The translations under genes were made by a program, and so were the position numbers. The notes beneath the pieces are model-generated. The model was not told where the DNA came from, did no database searches, and worked only from the letters and a program-made list of their open reading frames with translations. A DNA stretch of 64,000 nucleotides from Lysobacterales bacterium (lineage in GTDB: Bacteria; Pseudomonadota; Gammaproteobacteria; Xanthomonadales; SZUA-36), in NCBI GenBank assembly GCA_014238945.1, contig JABAAB010000026.1, positions 62,001 through 126,000 on the forward strand. The letters are read 5' to 3'. Shown one piece after another: positions 21,647 through 32,036 of this stretch. How positions within the stretch are numbered: the stretch's first letter is position 1; each line of letters starts with the position of its first letter.

Positions 21647-22288
21647 ATGAATAGATTCAGAAGCCTTTTCTCTGCCATTCTTGCCGTGGGTGTAACCTTC
21701 GGGCTCTTTCTGTTCATGTTTAAGCTCATATCCTCTGGTGGTGGTAATAACGAAGAGTTGGAAGCCATTGCGGGTATTCATTTTGGCCCCGTGGACATTC
21801 CGGACGACGTAATGACCAAGAATCGGAGGATACCCAGAAAGCCCCCTCCGCCAAAGAATCCACCACCGCCGCCCAAGATGCAGATATCAAAGGTTGATCA
21901 GACGGTGCAAAACATGCCAAAGCTCGACTTACCCGAACTGGATATACCAATGACGGGTGGTGAGGGAATGTTCATTGGTAATTTTGCCACCATCGACAAA
22001 ACCGCAGAGGGCGATATTATCCCGATTGTGACGATCCGACCCATGTATCCCCGGGATGCCGCAATGCAGGGACTGGAGGGCTGGGTAGAACTTGAATTTA
22101 CCATCACAGCAATCGGCACAGTAAAGAGCCCGCGTGTTATTGACGCCAAACCCAAACGGATTTTTAATCGTGAAGCTTTGCGGGCCATTCTCAAGTGGAA
22201 ATTCAAACCAAGAATTGTAGATGGTGTAGCGGTTGATCGACCGGCTACGCTGAAAATTGACTTTAACCTGGATCAGTCTGGGAGTTAA
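21647..22288 (+). CDS. tonB: TonB family energy transducer
   Basis: N-terminal TM, Pro-rich KPPPPKNPPPPPK, C-terminal YPRDAAMQGLEGWVELEFTI..G TonB_C domain. Confidence 0.9.
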   Translation: MNRFRSLFSAILAVGVTFGLFLFMFKLISSGGGNNEELEAIAGIHFGPVDIPDDVMTKNRRIPRKPPPPKNPPPPPKMQISKVDQTVQNMPKLDLPELDIPMTGGEGMFIGNFATIDKTAEGDIIPIVTIRPMYPRDAAMQGLEGWVELEFTITAIGTVKSPRVIDAKPKRIFNREALRAILKWKFKPRIVDGVAVDRPATLKIDFNLDQSGS

Positions 22289-22291
22289 CTT

Positions 22292-23557
22292 ATGCGACAC
22301 AGGAATACGGCTTTTATCTGTTTTGCGTTGATAATCATATCGGCGATATTATTTTCCGGTCACGTCCTGGCCCAGTCCGGGGAATGTGGCATAGAGCGCG
22401 GTGTGATTGCCAAGCCACTGGACGAACCGACCTGGAAAAAACTCAATGATGCTTATGAAGACGCCGGTAACGAACTCTATGACGTTGCCTACTCAAAATT
22501 TGTCATCATCAACAACCGCGCCCGCAGTAAATATTTGAAGGCAGTGGTGGCCCAGGCTCTGGCCCAGGTCGAATGGGCCCGCTCCAATTATGATTCTGCC
22601 CTGACTTATTTTGAGCAGGCTGTTGAAATAAACTCACTACCCGACCAGACCCATTTCTCACTGATGTACCAGATTGCCCAGTTGTATTACATGAAAGAAC
22701 GCTACGACGATGCGTTGGATAAACTGGCTTTGTGGATGTGCAAAGTTCCGCCTGAAAAAGTAACCGCATCATCCTGGGTTCTGAAGTCCTCCATTCACGC
22801 GCAAAAAAAAGACTGGAGAAATGTCATACCTTCGATCGAAACAGCGATTTCGTTGGCCGCCGAGCCCAAGGAAGCCTGGTACCAGCTGAAGCTGGCTTCG
22901 CATTTTGAACTGGAACAGTTCCCGACTGCGGCAGAGACCCTGCAGGTTATGATCCAGTCCTGGCCGGACAAGAAAGATTACTGGACACAGCTTTCACAGA
23001 TTCATTATAAGTTGAAACAGGATGATGAAGCCCTGTCCGTCATTGTGTTGGCTTATCGCAGAGATATGCTGGATAAACAAACTGACATAATGTATTTGTC
23101 CAATATGTACTCCAATCGTGAGGTGCCTATCAAGGCCGCAGGTGTACTTCAAAAAGGCATTGAAGACGGTATTGTTGAAGCTTCAGAGAAGCACTGGACA
23201 ATGACGGCAGACGCCTGGTACGCGGCCGAGGAAATGGAAAAAGCCTTGCTGGCCTACGAACAGGCAGGCAAGGCCGCCGAAGAAGGTGAGATCGATTTAC
23301 GCCGTGCATATATCCTGGTTGATATGGAACGTTGGAGTGACGCAACACTGGCACTTTCTGCGGCACTCGACAAAGGCGGTTTCAATGATCGCAAGACCGG
23401 CGAAGCATATGTATTACAGGGAATGAGTGAGTTTTACATGGAGAATTTCGACAAGGCCAGTACGGCCTGGGGGCGGGCAACAAAGTATCCACAATCGAAG
23501 AAGTCCGCACAGCAGTGGATGATGCATATGCAAGAGGAGCGGAGAAGAAAGTCCTAG
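22292..23557 (+). CDS. TPR-repeat exported protein of the TonB cluster
   Basis: Signal peptide and repeated TPR-like helices (NYDSALTYFEQAVEIN, AEEMEKALLAYEQAGKA); contiguous with tonB. Confidence 0.8.
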   Translation: MRHRNTAFICFALIIISAILFSGHVLAQSGECGIERGVIAKPLDEPTWKKLNDAYEDAGNELYDVAYSKFVIINNRARSKYLKAVVAQALAQVEWARSNYDSALTYFEQAVEINSLPDQTHFSLMYQIAQLYYMKERYDDALDKLALWMCKVPPEKVTASSWVLKSSIHAQKKDWRNVIPSIETAISLAAEPKEAWYQLKLASHFELEQFPTAAETLQVMIQSWPDKKDYWTQLSQIHYKLKQDDEALSVIVLAYRRDMLDKQTDIMYLSNMYSNREVPIKAAGVLQKGIEDGIVEASEKHWTMTADAWYAAEEMEKALLAYEQAGKAAEEGEIDLRRAYILVDMERWSDATLALSAALDKGGFNDRKTGEAYVLQGMSEFYMENFDKASTAWGRATKYPQSKKSAQQWMMHMQEERRRKS

Positions 23558-23590
23558 TGATTACGAGCATCTATCTGCCCACATTTGATA

Positions 23591-23619
23591 AAGGTTCGGC
23601 AATTGCCGGACCTTTTTCG
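23591..23619 (+). terminator. Intrinsic terminator downstream of the TonB cluster
   Basis: AAGGTTCGGC-AATT-GCCGGACCTT stem followed by a T tract. Confidence 0.8.
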
Positions 23620-23672
23620 TTTACGCCTGATGGTTTGGTTGTTACCGAAATGGAAACACACGGTGCTCACTC

Positions 23673-24563
23673 ATGACACAGGATTCTGAAATTGAACGAT
23701 TTCTGGATAGTATATGGGCCGAGCGAGGCCTGAGTGACAACAGTCTTCAAAGCTATCGCCATGACTTGATACTGTTGAAAAAAGAATTGGCCCAGCGCAG
23801 CAAGAGACTCACTGACGCCTCCAGAGAAGACCTGTTGGCTGTACTCGCGAATGAGGTACAACAGGGAAAAAGCCCTCGGACCATAGCCCGTTATCTGTCG
23901 GCATATCGCCAGTATTATCGCTGGTTGGTGCGCGAGGGAAAAATTACCAGCGACCCGGTGGCGCTGATAGAAAGTCCCAAGACAGGCCGGGGATTGCCCA
24001 GGGCATTGAGCGAGGAACAGGTTGATTCGTTGCTGGCGGCACCGGATACCAGCACCGCCCTCGGGTTGCGGGACAAGGCCATGCTGGAATTGATGTATGC
24101 CACCGGTATGAGGGTTTCCGAGCTGGTGAACCTGGAACTGCCGGGCATCAACCAGAACCAGGGTGTCATCCGTGTGATCGGCAAAGGACGCAAGGAACGC
24201 TTGGTGCCGATCGGTGAGGAAGCACTTGGCAGCCTGTCAATTTACCTGTCAACCGGTCGGCCGCAGATTCTAAAAGGAGTGCAGGCAGACAAGGTGTTTG
24301 TAACGACCAGGAAAGCCGGTATGACACGTCAGGCCTTCTGGTACATGGTGAGACGCTATGCGGCGCGCTGCGACATTCAGATGAAATTGTCACCGCATAT
24401 GCTGCGGCATTCATTTGCTACACATTTACTCAACCATGGCGCAGATCTGAGAGTGGTACAGTTGTTGCTTGGTCACAGCGATCTTTCAACAACCCAGATT
24501 TATACACACATAGCTCGTGAAAGTCTAAAGCGACTGCACGAAGCCCATCACCCCCGGGGCTGA
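23673..24563 (+). CDS. xerD: Tyrosine recombinase XerD
   Basis: LRDKAMLELMYATGMRVSELVNL, LSPHMLRHSFATHLLNHGADLRVVQLLLGHSDLSTTQIYTH; followed by dsbC. Confidence 0.93.
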   Translation: MTQDSEIERFLDSIWAERGLSDNSLQSYRHDLILLKKELAQRSKRLTDASREDLLAVLANEVQQGKSPRTIARYLSAYRQYYRWLVREGKITSDPVALIESPKTGRGLPRALSEEQVDSLLAAPDTSTALGLRDKAMLELMYATGMRVSELVNLELPGINQNQGVIRVIGKGRKERLVPIGEEALGSLSIYLSTGRPQILKGVQADKVFVTTRKAGMTRQAFWYMVRRYAARCDIQMKLSPHMLRHSFATHLLNHGADLRVVQLLLGHSDLSTTQIYTHIARESLKRLHEAHHPRG

Positions 24564-24715
24564 CCCCAGTGTGTCATGCCGAATCCATATTCAATTCAGA
24601 ACAATCACAGGTAAACCCGGAACAGATTGAACTTTTGGATCGATTCAGGTCAAATGCACCCGAGGCACAGACTTTATGGAATCTATTGATTCCTGATCAT
24701 AAAAAACTGGAGAAA

Positions 24716-25468
24716 ATGATGATTCGTATCTCGCAGATTTACACCGGTGTTCTGGCTGGTGTGCTTTTGACAGTCGTACTGGTTGCCAACGCCGATGAAC
24801 AGGATTTTGGCGTAGTTGAGGGAAAAGTACGTGCATTGGTCCCCAATGCAAAGACCATCGCGATTTCCGAAACACCAATTGAAGGTGTTTTACAGGTACA
24901 AATAAACAGTGACATCGTGTACTTTTCTGCTGATGGCAAGTACCTGTTACAGGGTCAGATCATGGACATGGACACACGTGTCAATATCACTGATCAGGCC
25001 AAAGCCGGCATAAGAATCGAGTTGCTGGCCGGTCTGAAACAGACGGAACAGATATCGTTTGTCCCGGAACAGGCCGAACACGAGTTGCTTGTATTCACCG
25101 ATATTGACTGCGGATACTGTCGTAAATTGCACAATCAGGTCGAAGAATATATGCAGGAAGGTATTGCGATTCACTACCTGGCTTTTCCACGTGCAGGTGT
25201 GGGTTCAGCATCTTATGACAAGTTTGTTTCAGTCTGGTGTGCAGCCGACCAGCAATCGGCATTGACTTTGGCGAAGAATGGTGAGGAACCGGAGCCTCTG
25301 AATTGCCCTAACCCGATTACCGACCAGTATGAGTTGGGACGCGAAGTAGGTGTGACAGGTACCCCCGCCCTGGTCACATCCAATGGTACCTTGATCCCGG
25401 GATATATGCCGCCAGCGAAATTACGGGAGCGATTGGATTCACTTGCAACATTGACGACCTCAGATTAG
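24716..25468 (+). CDS. dsbC: Thiol:disulfide interchange protein DsbC
   Basis: FTDIDCGYCRKLHNQV active site, signal peptide from MMIRISQIYTGVLAGVLL; the ORF extends upstream to 24569 but 24716 gives a normal signal peptide. Confidence 0.9.
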   Translation: MMIRISQIYTGVLAGVLLTVVLVANADEQDFGVVEGKVRALVPNAKTIAISETPIEGVLQVQINSDIVYFSADGKYLLQGQIMDMDTRVNITDQAKAGIRIELLAGLKQTEQISFVPEQAEHELLVFTDIDCGYCRKLHNQVEEYMQEGIAIHYLAFPRAGVGSASYDKFVSVWCAADQQSALTLAKNGEEPEPLNCPNPITDQYELGREVGVTGTPALVTSNGTLIPGYMPPAKLRERLDSLATLTTSD

Positions 25469-25498
25469 ACACACATTTGTAAATACCAGCGAACTGAC

Positions 25499-25528
25499 AA
25501 ACCCTGCCCTTCGTGGCAGGGTTTTTTT
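25499..25528 (+). terminator. Intrinsic terminator downstream of dsbC
   Basis: AACCCTGCC-CTTCGT-GGCAGGGTT followed by T8. Confidence 0.9.
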
Positions 25529-25665
25529 TGTCACACAATATCCCTATGTCCCTGCGGGGCAAAAAAAGCGGGTTGAATTCATGAAAATGCTGCTCAACTT
25601 GTCGTTCTCTGCCGCTATAATGTCGCCTTTATCGTGCAAATAACAATAAATACTGGAGTGACATA

Positions 25666-28600
25666 TTGACCGAGCTTACCTGCCTGCTTGGAGAATCGGC
25701 ATTTTCTGAATTTTACAGGCACAAACTTAACTGTGAATTACGTGAGCGCGCCGGTCGGGATTTTCAGGTGGAAGCGAGATTTTTCTATCTGCTGGAAAGC
25801 CCGAAGTCAATTTCCAATGATGAACTGCAACGATTGGAAGCGTTGCTCCCTGCGAAGTCGGGACAGGATCTGACCGGTCCTGGCACGTTTCTGGTGCTGC
25901 CACGTATGGGTACACAATCGCCGTGGTCCAGCAAAGCTGTAGATATAGCGCATCGCTGCGGTCTGGCAGCCGTCAACAGGATTGAACGCGGAATTCTGTA
26001 TCGTTTGCCCGAAGAATTATTTGAAGACGATGTTATCGAAGCCGTAAATGCCCTGCTTCATGACCGGATGACCCAGACCGTGTACAGCGATCTGGCGGCG
26101 GCAATGCAACTGTTTGATCATCAACCACCCAGACCGTTACAGAACACGAAATTGTCCGGTGACGCCCGTCAGGCATTGACCACTGCAAACAACGAACTCG
26201 GTCTGGCATTGTCCGATTCCGAGATTGATTACCTGATTGAAGCCTATAAGGTCCTTGGACGGGACCCTACAGATGCAGAGCTGATGATGTTTGCCCAGGC
26301 CAATTCAGAGCATTGCCGGCACAAGATATTCAATGCCGGCTGGACACTGGACGGGGTGGCGCAGGAGCATTCCCTGTTTGCCATGATCAGGAACACCCAT
26401 GCGCTGAGTCCCGCGGGTGTCTTGTCTGCCTACAGTGACAACTCGGCGGTTATTGCAGGACGTGAAAGCGAGCGGTTTTTCCCACAACCGGACAATTCTG
26501 AATATGGATATGTCAATGAGGCTGTCGGGATACAGATCAAGGTAGAGACACACAATCATCCGACGGCCATTTCACCGTTTCCGGGGGCGGCAACAGGTTC
26601 CGGTGGAGAAATCCGGGATGAGGCTGCAACCGGACGAGGGGCAAGACCGAAAGCAGGGTTGTCCGGATTTTCCGTATCCAATCTCCTGCTACCGGGGAAG
26701 AAACGGGTCTGGGAAGAAAATTCAGGTCGGCCTGATCGTATTGCCAGCGCACTGGATATCATGCTGGAAGGACCGATTGGCGCAGCTTCATTCAATAATG
26801 AATTTGGCCGGCCGGCACTGGCGGGTTATTTCCGTACCTTTGAACAAACGATCGGTGACCGTTTGTGGGGCTACCACAAACCGATCATGCTGGCTGGCGG
26901 TATGGGTAATATCCGCCGTGGCCATGTGATCAAGCAAATTATTCCTGTGGACGCGGCGGTCATTGTGTTGGGTGGTCCGGCCATGTTGATTGGTCTTGGC
27001 GGTGGCGCCGCTTCATCGGTTGGCAGTGGCCAGGGAGATGAGGAACTGGATTATGCCTCGGTTCAGAGGGGCAACCCCGAGATGCAGCGGCGTTGCCAGG
27101 AAGTCATCGATCGCTGTTGTGCACTGGGTGAAACAAACCCCATTGTGTCCATTCATGATGTGGGTGCAGGGGGCCTATCCAATGCCATTCCCGAGTTACT
27201 CAATGACAGCGGCAGAGGCGGCGTGCTCGATTTAAGGGACATTCCCAACGCAGATGGCGCAATGTCCCCGATGGAGATCTGGTGTAACGAGGCACAGGAA
27301 CGTTATGTGCTGGCGATAGAGCACAAACGCCTGCCGGAATTTGAATTTTTGTGCAGGCGTGAAAGATGCCCTTTTGCGGTGCTTGGTACGGTTACCCGGG
27401 AACAACGTCTGCGTTTGAACGATTCGTTGCTACACAGACCACCGGTGGATATGCCGCTGGACGTATTGCTCGGCAATCCACCCAAAATGCACCGGGACGC
27501 AGTCACTGAAGTCGTGACACCGGTCTCACTACCGGCAGCAAGGGATAATCTTGAAGTTGATATTCTGAATGTGCTGCGTCTGCCTGCCGTTGCCAGTAAG
27601 TCTTTCCTGATTACCATAGGAGACCGTACCGTTGGTGGCCTGGTGGCGCGTGACCAGATGGTAGGTCCATGGCAGGTTCCGGTGGCTGACTCAGCGGTTA
27701 CCCTGCATGGTTTCCAGGATTATGCCGGTGAAGCCATGGCCGTTGGCGAGCGTACCCCGCTTGCCGTAATCGACAGTGCGGCTGCGGCCCGAATGGCGGT
27801 GACTGAGGCGATTACCAATATTGCCAGCGCACCGATAACAAAGCTTTCAGATGTACGCTTGTCTGCCAACTGGATGGCCGCTGCGGGCGAGGCTGGGCAG
27901 GATGCTGCCTTGTATGCGGCAGTGAAGGCAGTGGGCATGGAGCTTTGTCCCGCGCTTGGCATCGCGATCCCGGTTGGTAAGGATTCCTTGTCTTTAAAAA
28001 CGGCGTGGACAGCCAAAGACCAAAACGACGCCCCCCGTTTGATGAAAATGCTGGCCCCGGTTTCGCTGGTGGTCACGGCTTTTGCACCTGTCAGTGATGC
28101 ACGCCTGGCTGTTACCCCACAGCTCAGGCATGAACAGGAAAACAGCCTGTTGCTGATAGATCTGGGTCGTGGCGCGGACCGTTTGGGCGGTTCCGCAGTT
28201 GAGCAGGTGCACGGCAGTTTTACCGACCGGGTTCCGGACCTGGACCACGCACAGGATCTGTGCGGATTTTTTGCCGCGATCCAGGAGCTGATCGCTGAAC
28301 ACCGGATACTGGCTTATCATGACCGTTCCGATGGTGGCCTGATTACGGCGGTTTGCGAAATGGCGTTCGCAGGGCGCTGTGGTGTGTCGTTATCTTTGAA
28401 CAGTGCCGCAGAGGATAGTGACCGCCATCTGCACGCTCATCTGTTTTGCGAAGAACCAGGTGCCGTCATTCAGGTGGCCGCCAGTCAGCAAAAAAACGTC
28501 ATCGAATGCCTGGCTAAACACGGTCTTGCAGAATGTGTGGAGCTTATCGGAAAGGCGGCAAGCGGGCATCAATTAATTATAAAATCAGCAGGGAAACTGT

Positions 28601-29556
28601 GTCTGGATAGTGACCTGCGAATGCTTCATCAGACCTGGTGTGAAACCAGTTACGAAATTCAGCGCTTACGTGACCACCCCGGGTGTGCCCAGGAGGAATT
28701 TTCCCGCTCACTGGATTGGGGGCAACCTTATCTGCAACCGAAACTCAGTTTTGATCCTGAAGTGTTACCGGCTACACCTGCTGTAACGGGCGGTGCGAAG
28801 CCGGCCGTTGCCATATTGCGTGAACAGGGAGTCAACGGCCAGGTGGAAATGGCAGCCGCCTTTGACGCAGCGGGATTCAGGGCAGTGGACGTGCATATGT
28901 CCGATCTGTTGGAAAATCGCGTTGAGCTGGCTGCCTTTCAGGGTTTTGTGGCCTGTGGTGGGTTCTCATATGGTGATGTCCTGGGCGCCGGTCGTGGCTG
29001 GGCAGCATCGATACTGTTTCAACAGGAGCTAAGAGACAGTTTTGCAGAATTTTTCCAACGCGGTGACCGTTTTGCCCTGGGCGTATGTAATGGTTGTCAG
29101 ATGCTCTCATCGCTGAGGGAAATCATTCCCGGGACCAGCCTGTGGCCTGATTTTGCGGCCAACCGTTCTGGACAGTTTGAAGCCAGGTTGAGCCAGGTGC
29201 GTGTAAATGAATCAGCTTCATTGTTTTTGCATGGCATGGCGGGCAGTTTGCTACCGGTGGCCACGGCCCATGGGGAAGGACGGGCAATATTTCATCGTCA
29301 GGGCGTGCCGGACTCCCTGGTAGCCTTGCAATATACCGATGCCTCAGGGGAGGCTGCAATAAACTATCCGCAGAACCCAAATGGTTCCCCTGACGGTGTA
29401 ACCGGCCTGTGTAACATCGATGGCCGGGTTACCATTATGATGCCGCACCCGGAAAGAACATTGCGCCGGGTTAATTTTTCCTGGGCTCCGGAGCTATGGC
29501 CGGAGACATCACCATGGCAACGTATGTTTCATAATGCGCGGCTATGGGTCAATTAA
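25666..29556 (+). CDS. purL: Phosphoribosylformylglycinamidine synthase (single-chain PurL)
   Basis: 1296 aa; [43 protein letters not shown]-terminal glutaminase [15 protein letters not shown] start. Confidence 0.97.
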   Translation: MTELTCLLGESAFSEFYRHKLNCELRERAGRDFQVEARFFYLLESPKSISNDELQRLEALLPAKSGQDLTGPGTFLVLPRMGTQSPWSSKAVDIAHRCGLAAVNRIERGILYRLPEELFEDDVIEAVNALLHDRMTQTVYSDLAAAMQLFDHQPPRPLQNTKLSGDARQALTTANNELGLALSDSEIDYLIEAYKVLGRDPTDAELMMFAQANSEHCRHKIFNAGWTLDGVAQEHSLFAMIRNTHALSPAGVLSAYSDNSAVIAGRESERFFPQPDNSEYGYVNEAVGIQIKVETHNHPTAISPFPGAATGSGGEIRDEAATGRGARPKAGLSGFSVSNLLLPGKKRVWEENSGRPDRIASALDIMLEGPIGAASFNNEFGRPALAGYFRTFEQTIGDRLWGYHKPIMLAGGMGNIRRGHVIKQIIPVDAAVIVLGGPAMLIGLGGGAASSVGSGQGDEELDYASVQRGNPEMQRRCQEVIDRCCALGETNPIVSIHDVGAGGLSNAIPELLNDSGRGGVLDLRDIPNADGAMSPMEIWCNEAQERYVLAIEHKRLPEFEFLCRRERCPFAVLGTVTREQRLRLNDSLLHRPPVDMPLDVLLGNPPKMHRDAVTEVVTPVSLPAARDNLEVDILNVLRLPAVASKSFLITIGDRTVGGLVARDQMVGPWQVPVADSAVTLHGFQDYAGEAMAVGERTPLAVIDSAAAARMAVTEAITNIASAPITKLSDVRLSANWMAAAGEAGQDAALYAAVKAVGMELCPALGIAIPVGKDSLSLKTAWTAKDQNDAPRLMKMLAPVSLVVTAFAPVSDARLAVTPQLRHEQENSLLLIDLGRGADRLGGSAVEQVHGSFTDRVPDLDHAQDLCGFFAAIQELIAEHRILAYHDRSDGGLITAVCEMAFAGRCGVSLSLNSAAEDSDRHLHAHLFCEEPGAVIQVAASQQKNVIECLAKHGLAECVELIGKAASGHQLIIKSAGKLCLDSDLRMLHQTWCETSYEIQRLRDHPGCAQEEFSRSLDWGQPYLQPKLSFDPEVLPATPAVTGGAKPAVAILREQGVNGQVEMAAAFDAAGFRAVDVHMSDLLENRVELAAFQGFVACGGFSYGDVLGAGRGWAASILFQQELRDSFAEFFQRGDRFALGVCNGCQMLSSLREIIPGTSLWPDFAANRSGQFEARLSQVRVNESASLFLHGMAGSLLPVATAHGEGRAIFHRQGVPDSLVALQYTDASGEAAINYPQNPNGSPDGVTGLCNIDGRVTIMMPHPERTLRRVNFSWAPELWPETSPWQRMFHNARLWVN

Positions 29557-29569
29557 AAAGAGACGGTTG

Positions 29570-30193
29570 ATGGCAGGGGCCAAAAACAGTAAGGATTTCC
29601 GACTGGGTGACCTGCTAATCCTCTCCTTCTTATGGATGGTATTCGGTTTCATGCTCTGGTATTACCTGAGCGCATTCCATGCTATCCCCGTTCGTATGCT
29701 GGCAGAGAGAATTCTTTCCGCATTATTGGGGGAAGAATTCTGGAACATTATTCCAAACCCCAACCATCACTATCTTTTCCAGGTACAGACTCGAATTCCG
29801 TTTGTGTTCCCGGATGGTAGTCGCGAAGCCCTGGGGTTTATCATCAACCCGCTGGTTTATGGTTTTGGGCTACCATTATTGTTCGGATTGGTCATGGCAT
29901 CAGGGGTTACACTGTTAAGAAAAACGATCACCCTGCTGGCTGGTTATCTGTGTGTCATGCTGATACAGGTCTGGGGTGTTGTGTGGCAGACACTGAAAAT
30001 GCTGGCTTTCAACTTCGGAAATGATGCACAACAGGTGGTTGCTGATGCCGGAATATCAAGCGAATTGATCGCCTTGTGCTACCAGTTGGGTGTGTTGATA
30101 TTTCCACCCCTGGTACCGGTCATATTGTGGGTCCTTGCCAATTGGTCACTGATTGAGCAATTTACAGGACTGCAGCGCAAGTCTGATGGTTGA
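29570..30193 (+). CDS. Putative exosortase H-associated (XrtH-associated) membrane protein
   Basis: Multi-TM protein with FIINPLVYGFGLPLLFGLVMAS, IQVWGVVWQTLKMLAF and ELIALCYQLGVLIFPPLVPVILW, which resemble my recollection of this family; start chosen at the internal Met MAGAKNS. Confidence 0.5.
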   Translation: MAGAKNSKDFRLGDLLILSFLWMVFGFMLWYYLSAFHAIPVRMLAERILSALLGEEFWNIIPNPNHHYLFQVQTRIPFVFPDGSREALGFIINPLVYGFGLPLLFGLVMASGVTLLRKTITLLAGYLCVMLIQVWGVVWQTLKMLAFNFGNDAQQVVADAGISSELIALCYQLGVLIFPPLVPVILWVLANWSLIEQFTGLQRKSDG

Positions 30194-30305
30194 ATTGCGG
30201 AACTGTCCGGCAACTGCCGTGGTCTGTATTTTTGCCGTCAATCGACGTGTATATGAACAGATAGCGCTATAATTCTTCAATCCTGGTTCCCGACGGGGGT
30301 AATAA

Positions 30306-32036
30306 GTGCAAGTAACCGAAGTAGTACAGGAAAGTACAACACAGCCGTCAGATACTGTTTCCGACGAGGTATGTGATTATCTGATTGAAAGTGGTCGGTT
30401 GAAAAAGGGTGATCTGAATCGCGCCGAAGCATTTCGTGATCAAAACGGTGGTGACCTGATCACCCTGTTGGTTCGACTGGGACTCGTATCCGAGCGGGAT
30501 GTGGCCGAAGCCGAGTCCAATTTACTGGAACTTCCACTGGCTACCCCCGCCGACCTGCCGGAGGAAGCACCGGACATTGGAACACTCTCGTTACGGTATC
30601 TCAAACAGAACCTGCTTTTGCCGATACAAGTCACTGACCGGGAAATGGTAGTTGTCATGGCCAATCCCAGGGATAAATTTGCGTTGAAGGCAATGTCCAT
30701 GGCCAGTGGTCTCAGCATCAAACCGCTGGTGGGTATTGCGTCAGAAATTGAAAATGGCATTGAAAAGCTGTATGGGGGTGGCCGCAGTGCCATGGGTCAG
30801 ATAATTGACAGTCTGGACGGTGCGGATGGTGAAGACCTGGAGGACGTTGAACATCTGCGTGATCTCGCATCAGAGGCACCGGTAATCCGCCTGGTCAACC
30901 TGATCCTGCAAAGAGCCGTTGAAGCCAGGGCCTCGGATATCCACATTGAGCCATTCGAGAACCGGCTCAAGGTCCGCTACCGGATTGACGGTGTGCTGCA
31001 GGAAGTTGAAGCCCCTCCTTCAAGTTCCACCGCTGCCGTAATTTCCCGCGTGAAAATAATGGCCAAACTCAATATCGCAGAACGGCGTTTACCACAGGAT
31101 GGCCGAATCATGCACCGGGTTCAGGGCAAGGAACTGGATTTGCGTGTTTCGACCATTCCCACGTCGCATGGTGAAAGCGTCGTCATGCGTATACTTGACC
31201 GGGAGAGTATTGTCCTGGATTTTGATTCGCTCGGTTTCGATGCCGGCTTGCAACAGAATTTTGTCAAAACCCTGGAAATGCCCCATGGCATTATCCTTGT
31301 GACCGGTCCGACCGGATCGGGCAAGACGACCACTTTGTACACCGCCCTGAGTCAGATCAATACCCCGGAACGGAAAATCATTACCGTCGAAGACCCGGTG
31401 GAATATCAACTTGAGGGCATCAATCAGATCCAGGCACAGTCATCTATTGGTCTCGATTTTGCCCATGCCCTCAGGGCCATCGTACGTCAGGACCCGGATG
31501 TCATCATGATCGGTGAAATGCGTGATCTGGAAACAGCACGTATTGCAATCCAATCGGCCCTGACAGGTCACCTGGTATTGTCCACCATACATACCAATGA
31601 CGCCGCCGGTGGTATTACCCGTATGCTGGATATGGGTGTTGAAGATTATCTGCTGACCTCCACCGTTAATGCCATCCTCGCGCAGCGTCTGGTGAGAACA
31701 CTGAGTGATGGCGCCAGTGAGTCCGTTGCCCTGTTACCGGAAGTAGCGTCTGAAATGGGTTTCAGGGAATTTATCGAGCAAGACAGCTACACCGTTTACC
31801 GGCCGGTAATAAGCGAGGAAAATCCGACCGGCTATTTTGGCCGTACCAGTATCCTGGAATTGCTGGAAATGTCGGATTCGATCAGGCGTCTGGTCATGCG
31901 TCAGGCCACGGCGGGTGAGATACACGAACAGGCAGTTTCAGAAGGGATGAGAACCATGTATCAGGACGGTCTTTTGAAATGCCTCCAGGGTGTCACCACC
32001 ATTGAGGAAGTACTCAGGGTAACCCAGGAAGCCTGA
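30306..32036 (+). CDS. gspE: Type II secretion system ATPase GspE
   Basis: ILVTGPTGSGKTTTLYTALSQIN Walker A, GEMRDLETARIAIQSALTGHLVLSTIHTNDA; GspE N-terminal domain. Confidence 0.93.
   Translation: MQVTEVVQESTTQPSDTVSDEVCDYLIESGRLKKGDLNRAEAFRDQNGGDLITLLVRLGLVSERDVAEAESNLLELPLATPADLPEEAPDIGTLSLRYLKQNLLLPIQVTDREMVVVMANPRDKFALKAMSMASGLSIKPLVGIASEIENGIEKLYGGGRSAMGQIIDSLDGADGEDLEDVEHLRDLASEAPVIRLVNLILQRAVEARASDIHIEPFENRLKVRYRIDGVLQEVEAPPSSSTAAVISRVKIMAKLNIAERRLPQDGRIMHRVQGKELDLRVSTIPTSHGESVVMRILDRESIVLDFDSLGFDAGLQQNFVKTLEMPHGIILVTGPTGSGKTTTLYTALSQINTPERKIITVEDPVEYQLEGINQIQAQSSIGLDFAHALRAIVRQDPDVIMIGEMRDLETARIAIQSALTGHLVLSTIHTNDAAGGITRMLDMGVEDYLLTSTVNAILAQRLVRTLSDGASESVALLPEVASEMGFREFIEQDSYTVYRPVISEENPTGYFGRTSILELLEMSDSIRRLVMRQATAGEIHEQAVSEGMRTMYQDGLLKCLQGVTTIEEVLRVTQEA

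Noticed and set aside
23673-24563. Tyrosine recombinase as a sign of a mobile element or integron
   Set aside because: Sequence and xerD-dsbC context indicate the chromosomal dimer-resolution XerD; no att sites, cargo or repeats nearby.
25593-25621. purL promoter with TATAAT at 25616
   Set aside because: -10 hexamer is good but no acceptable -35 at 16-18 nt spacing; not strong enough to call.
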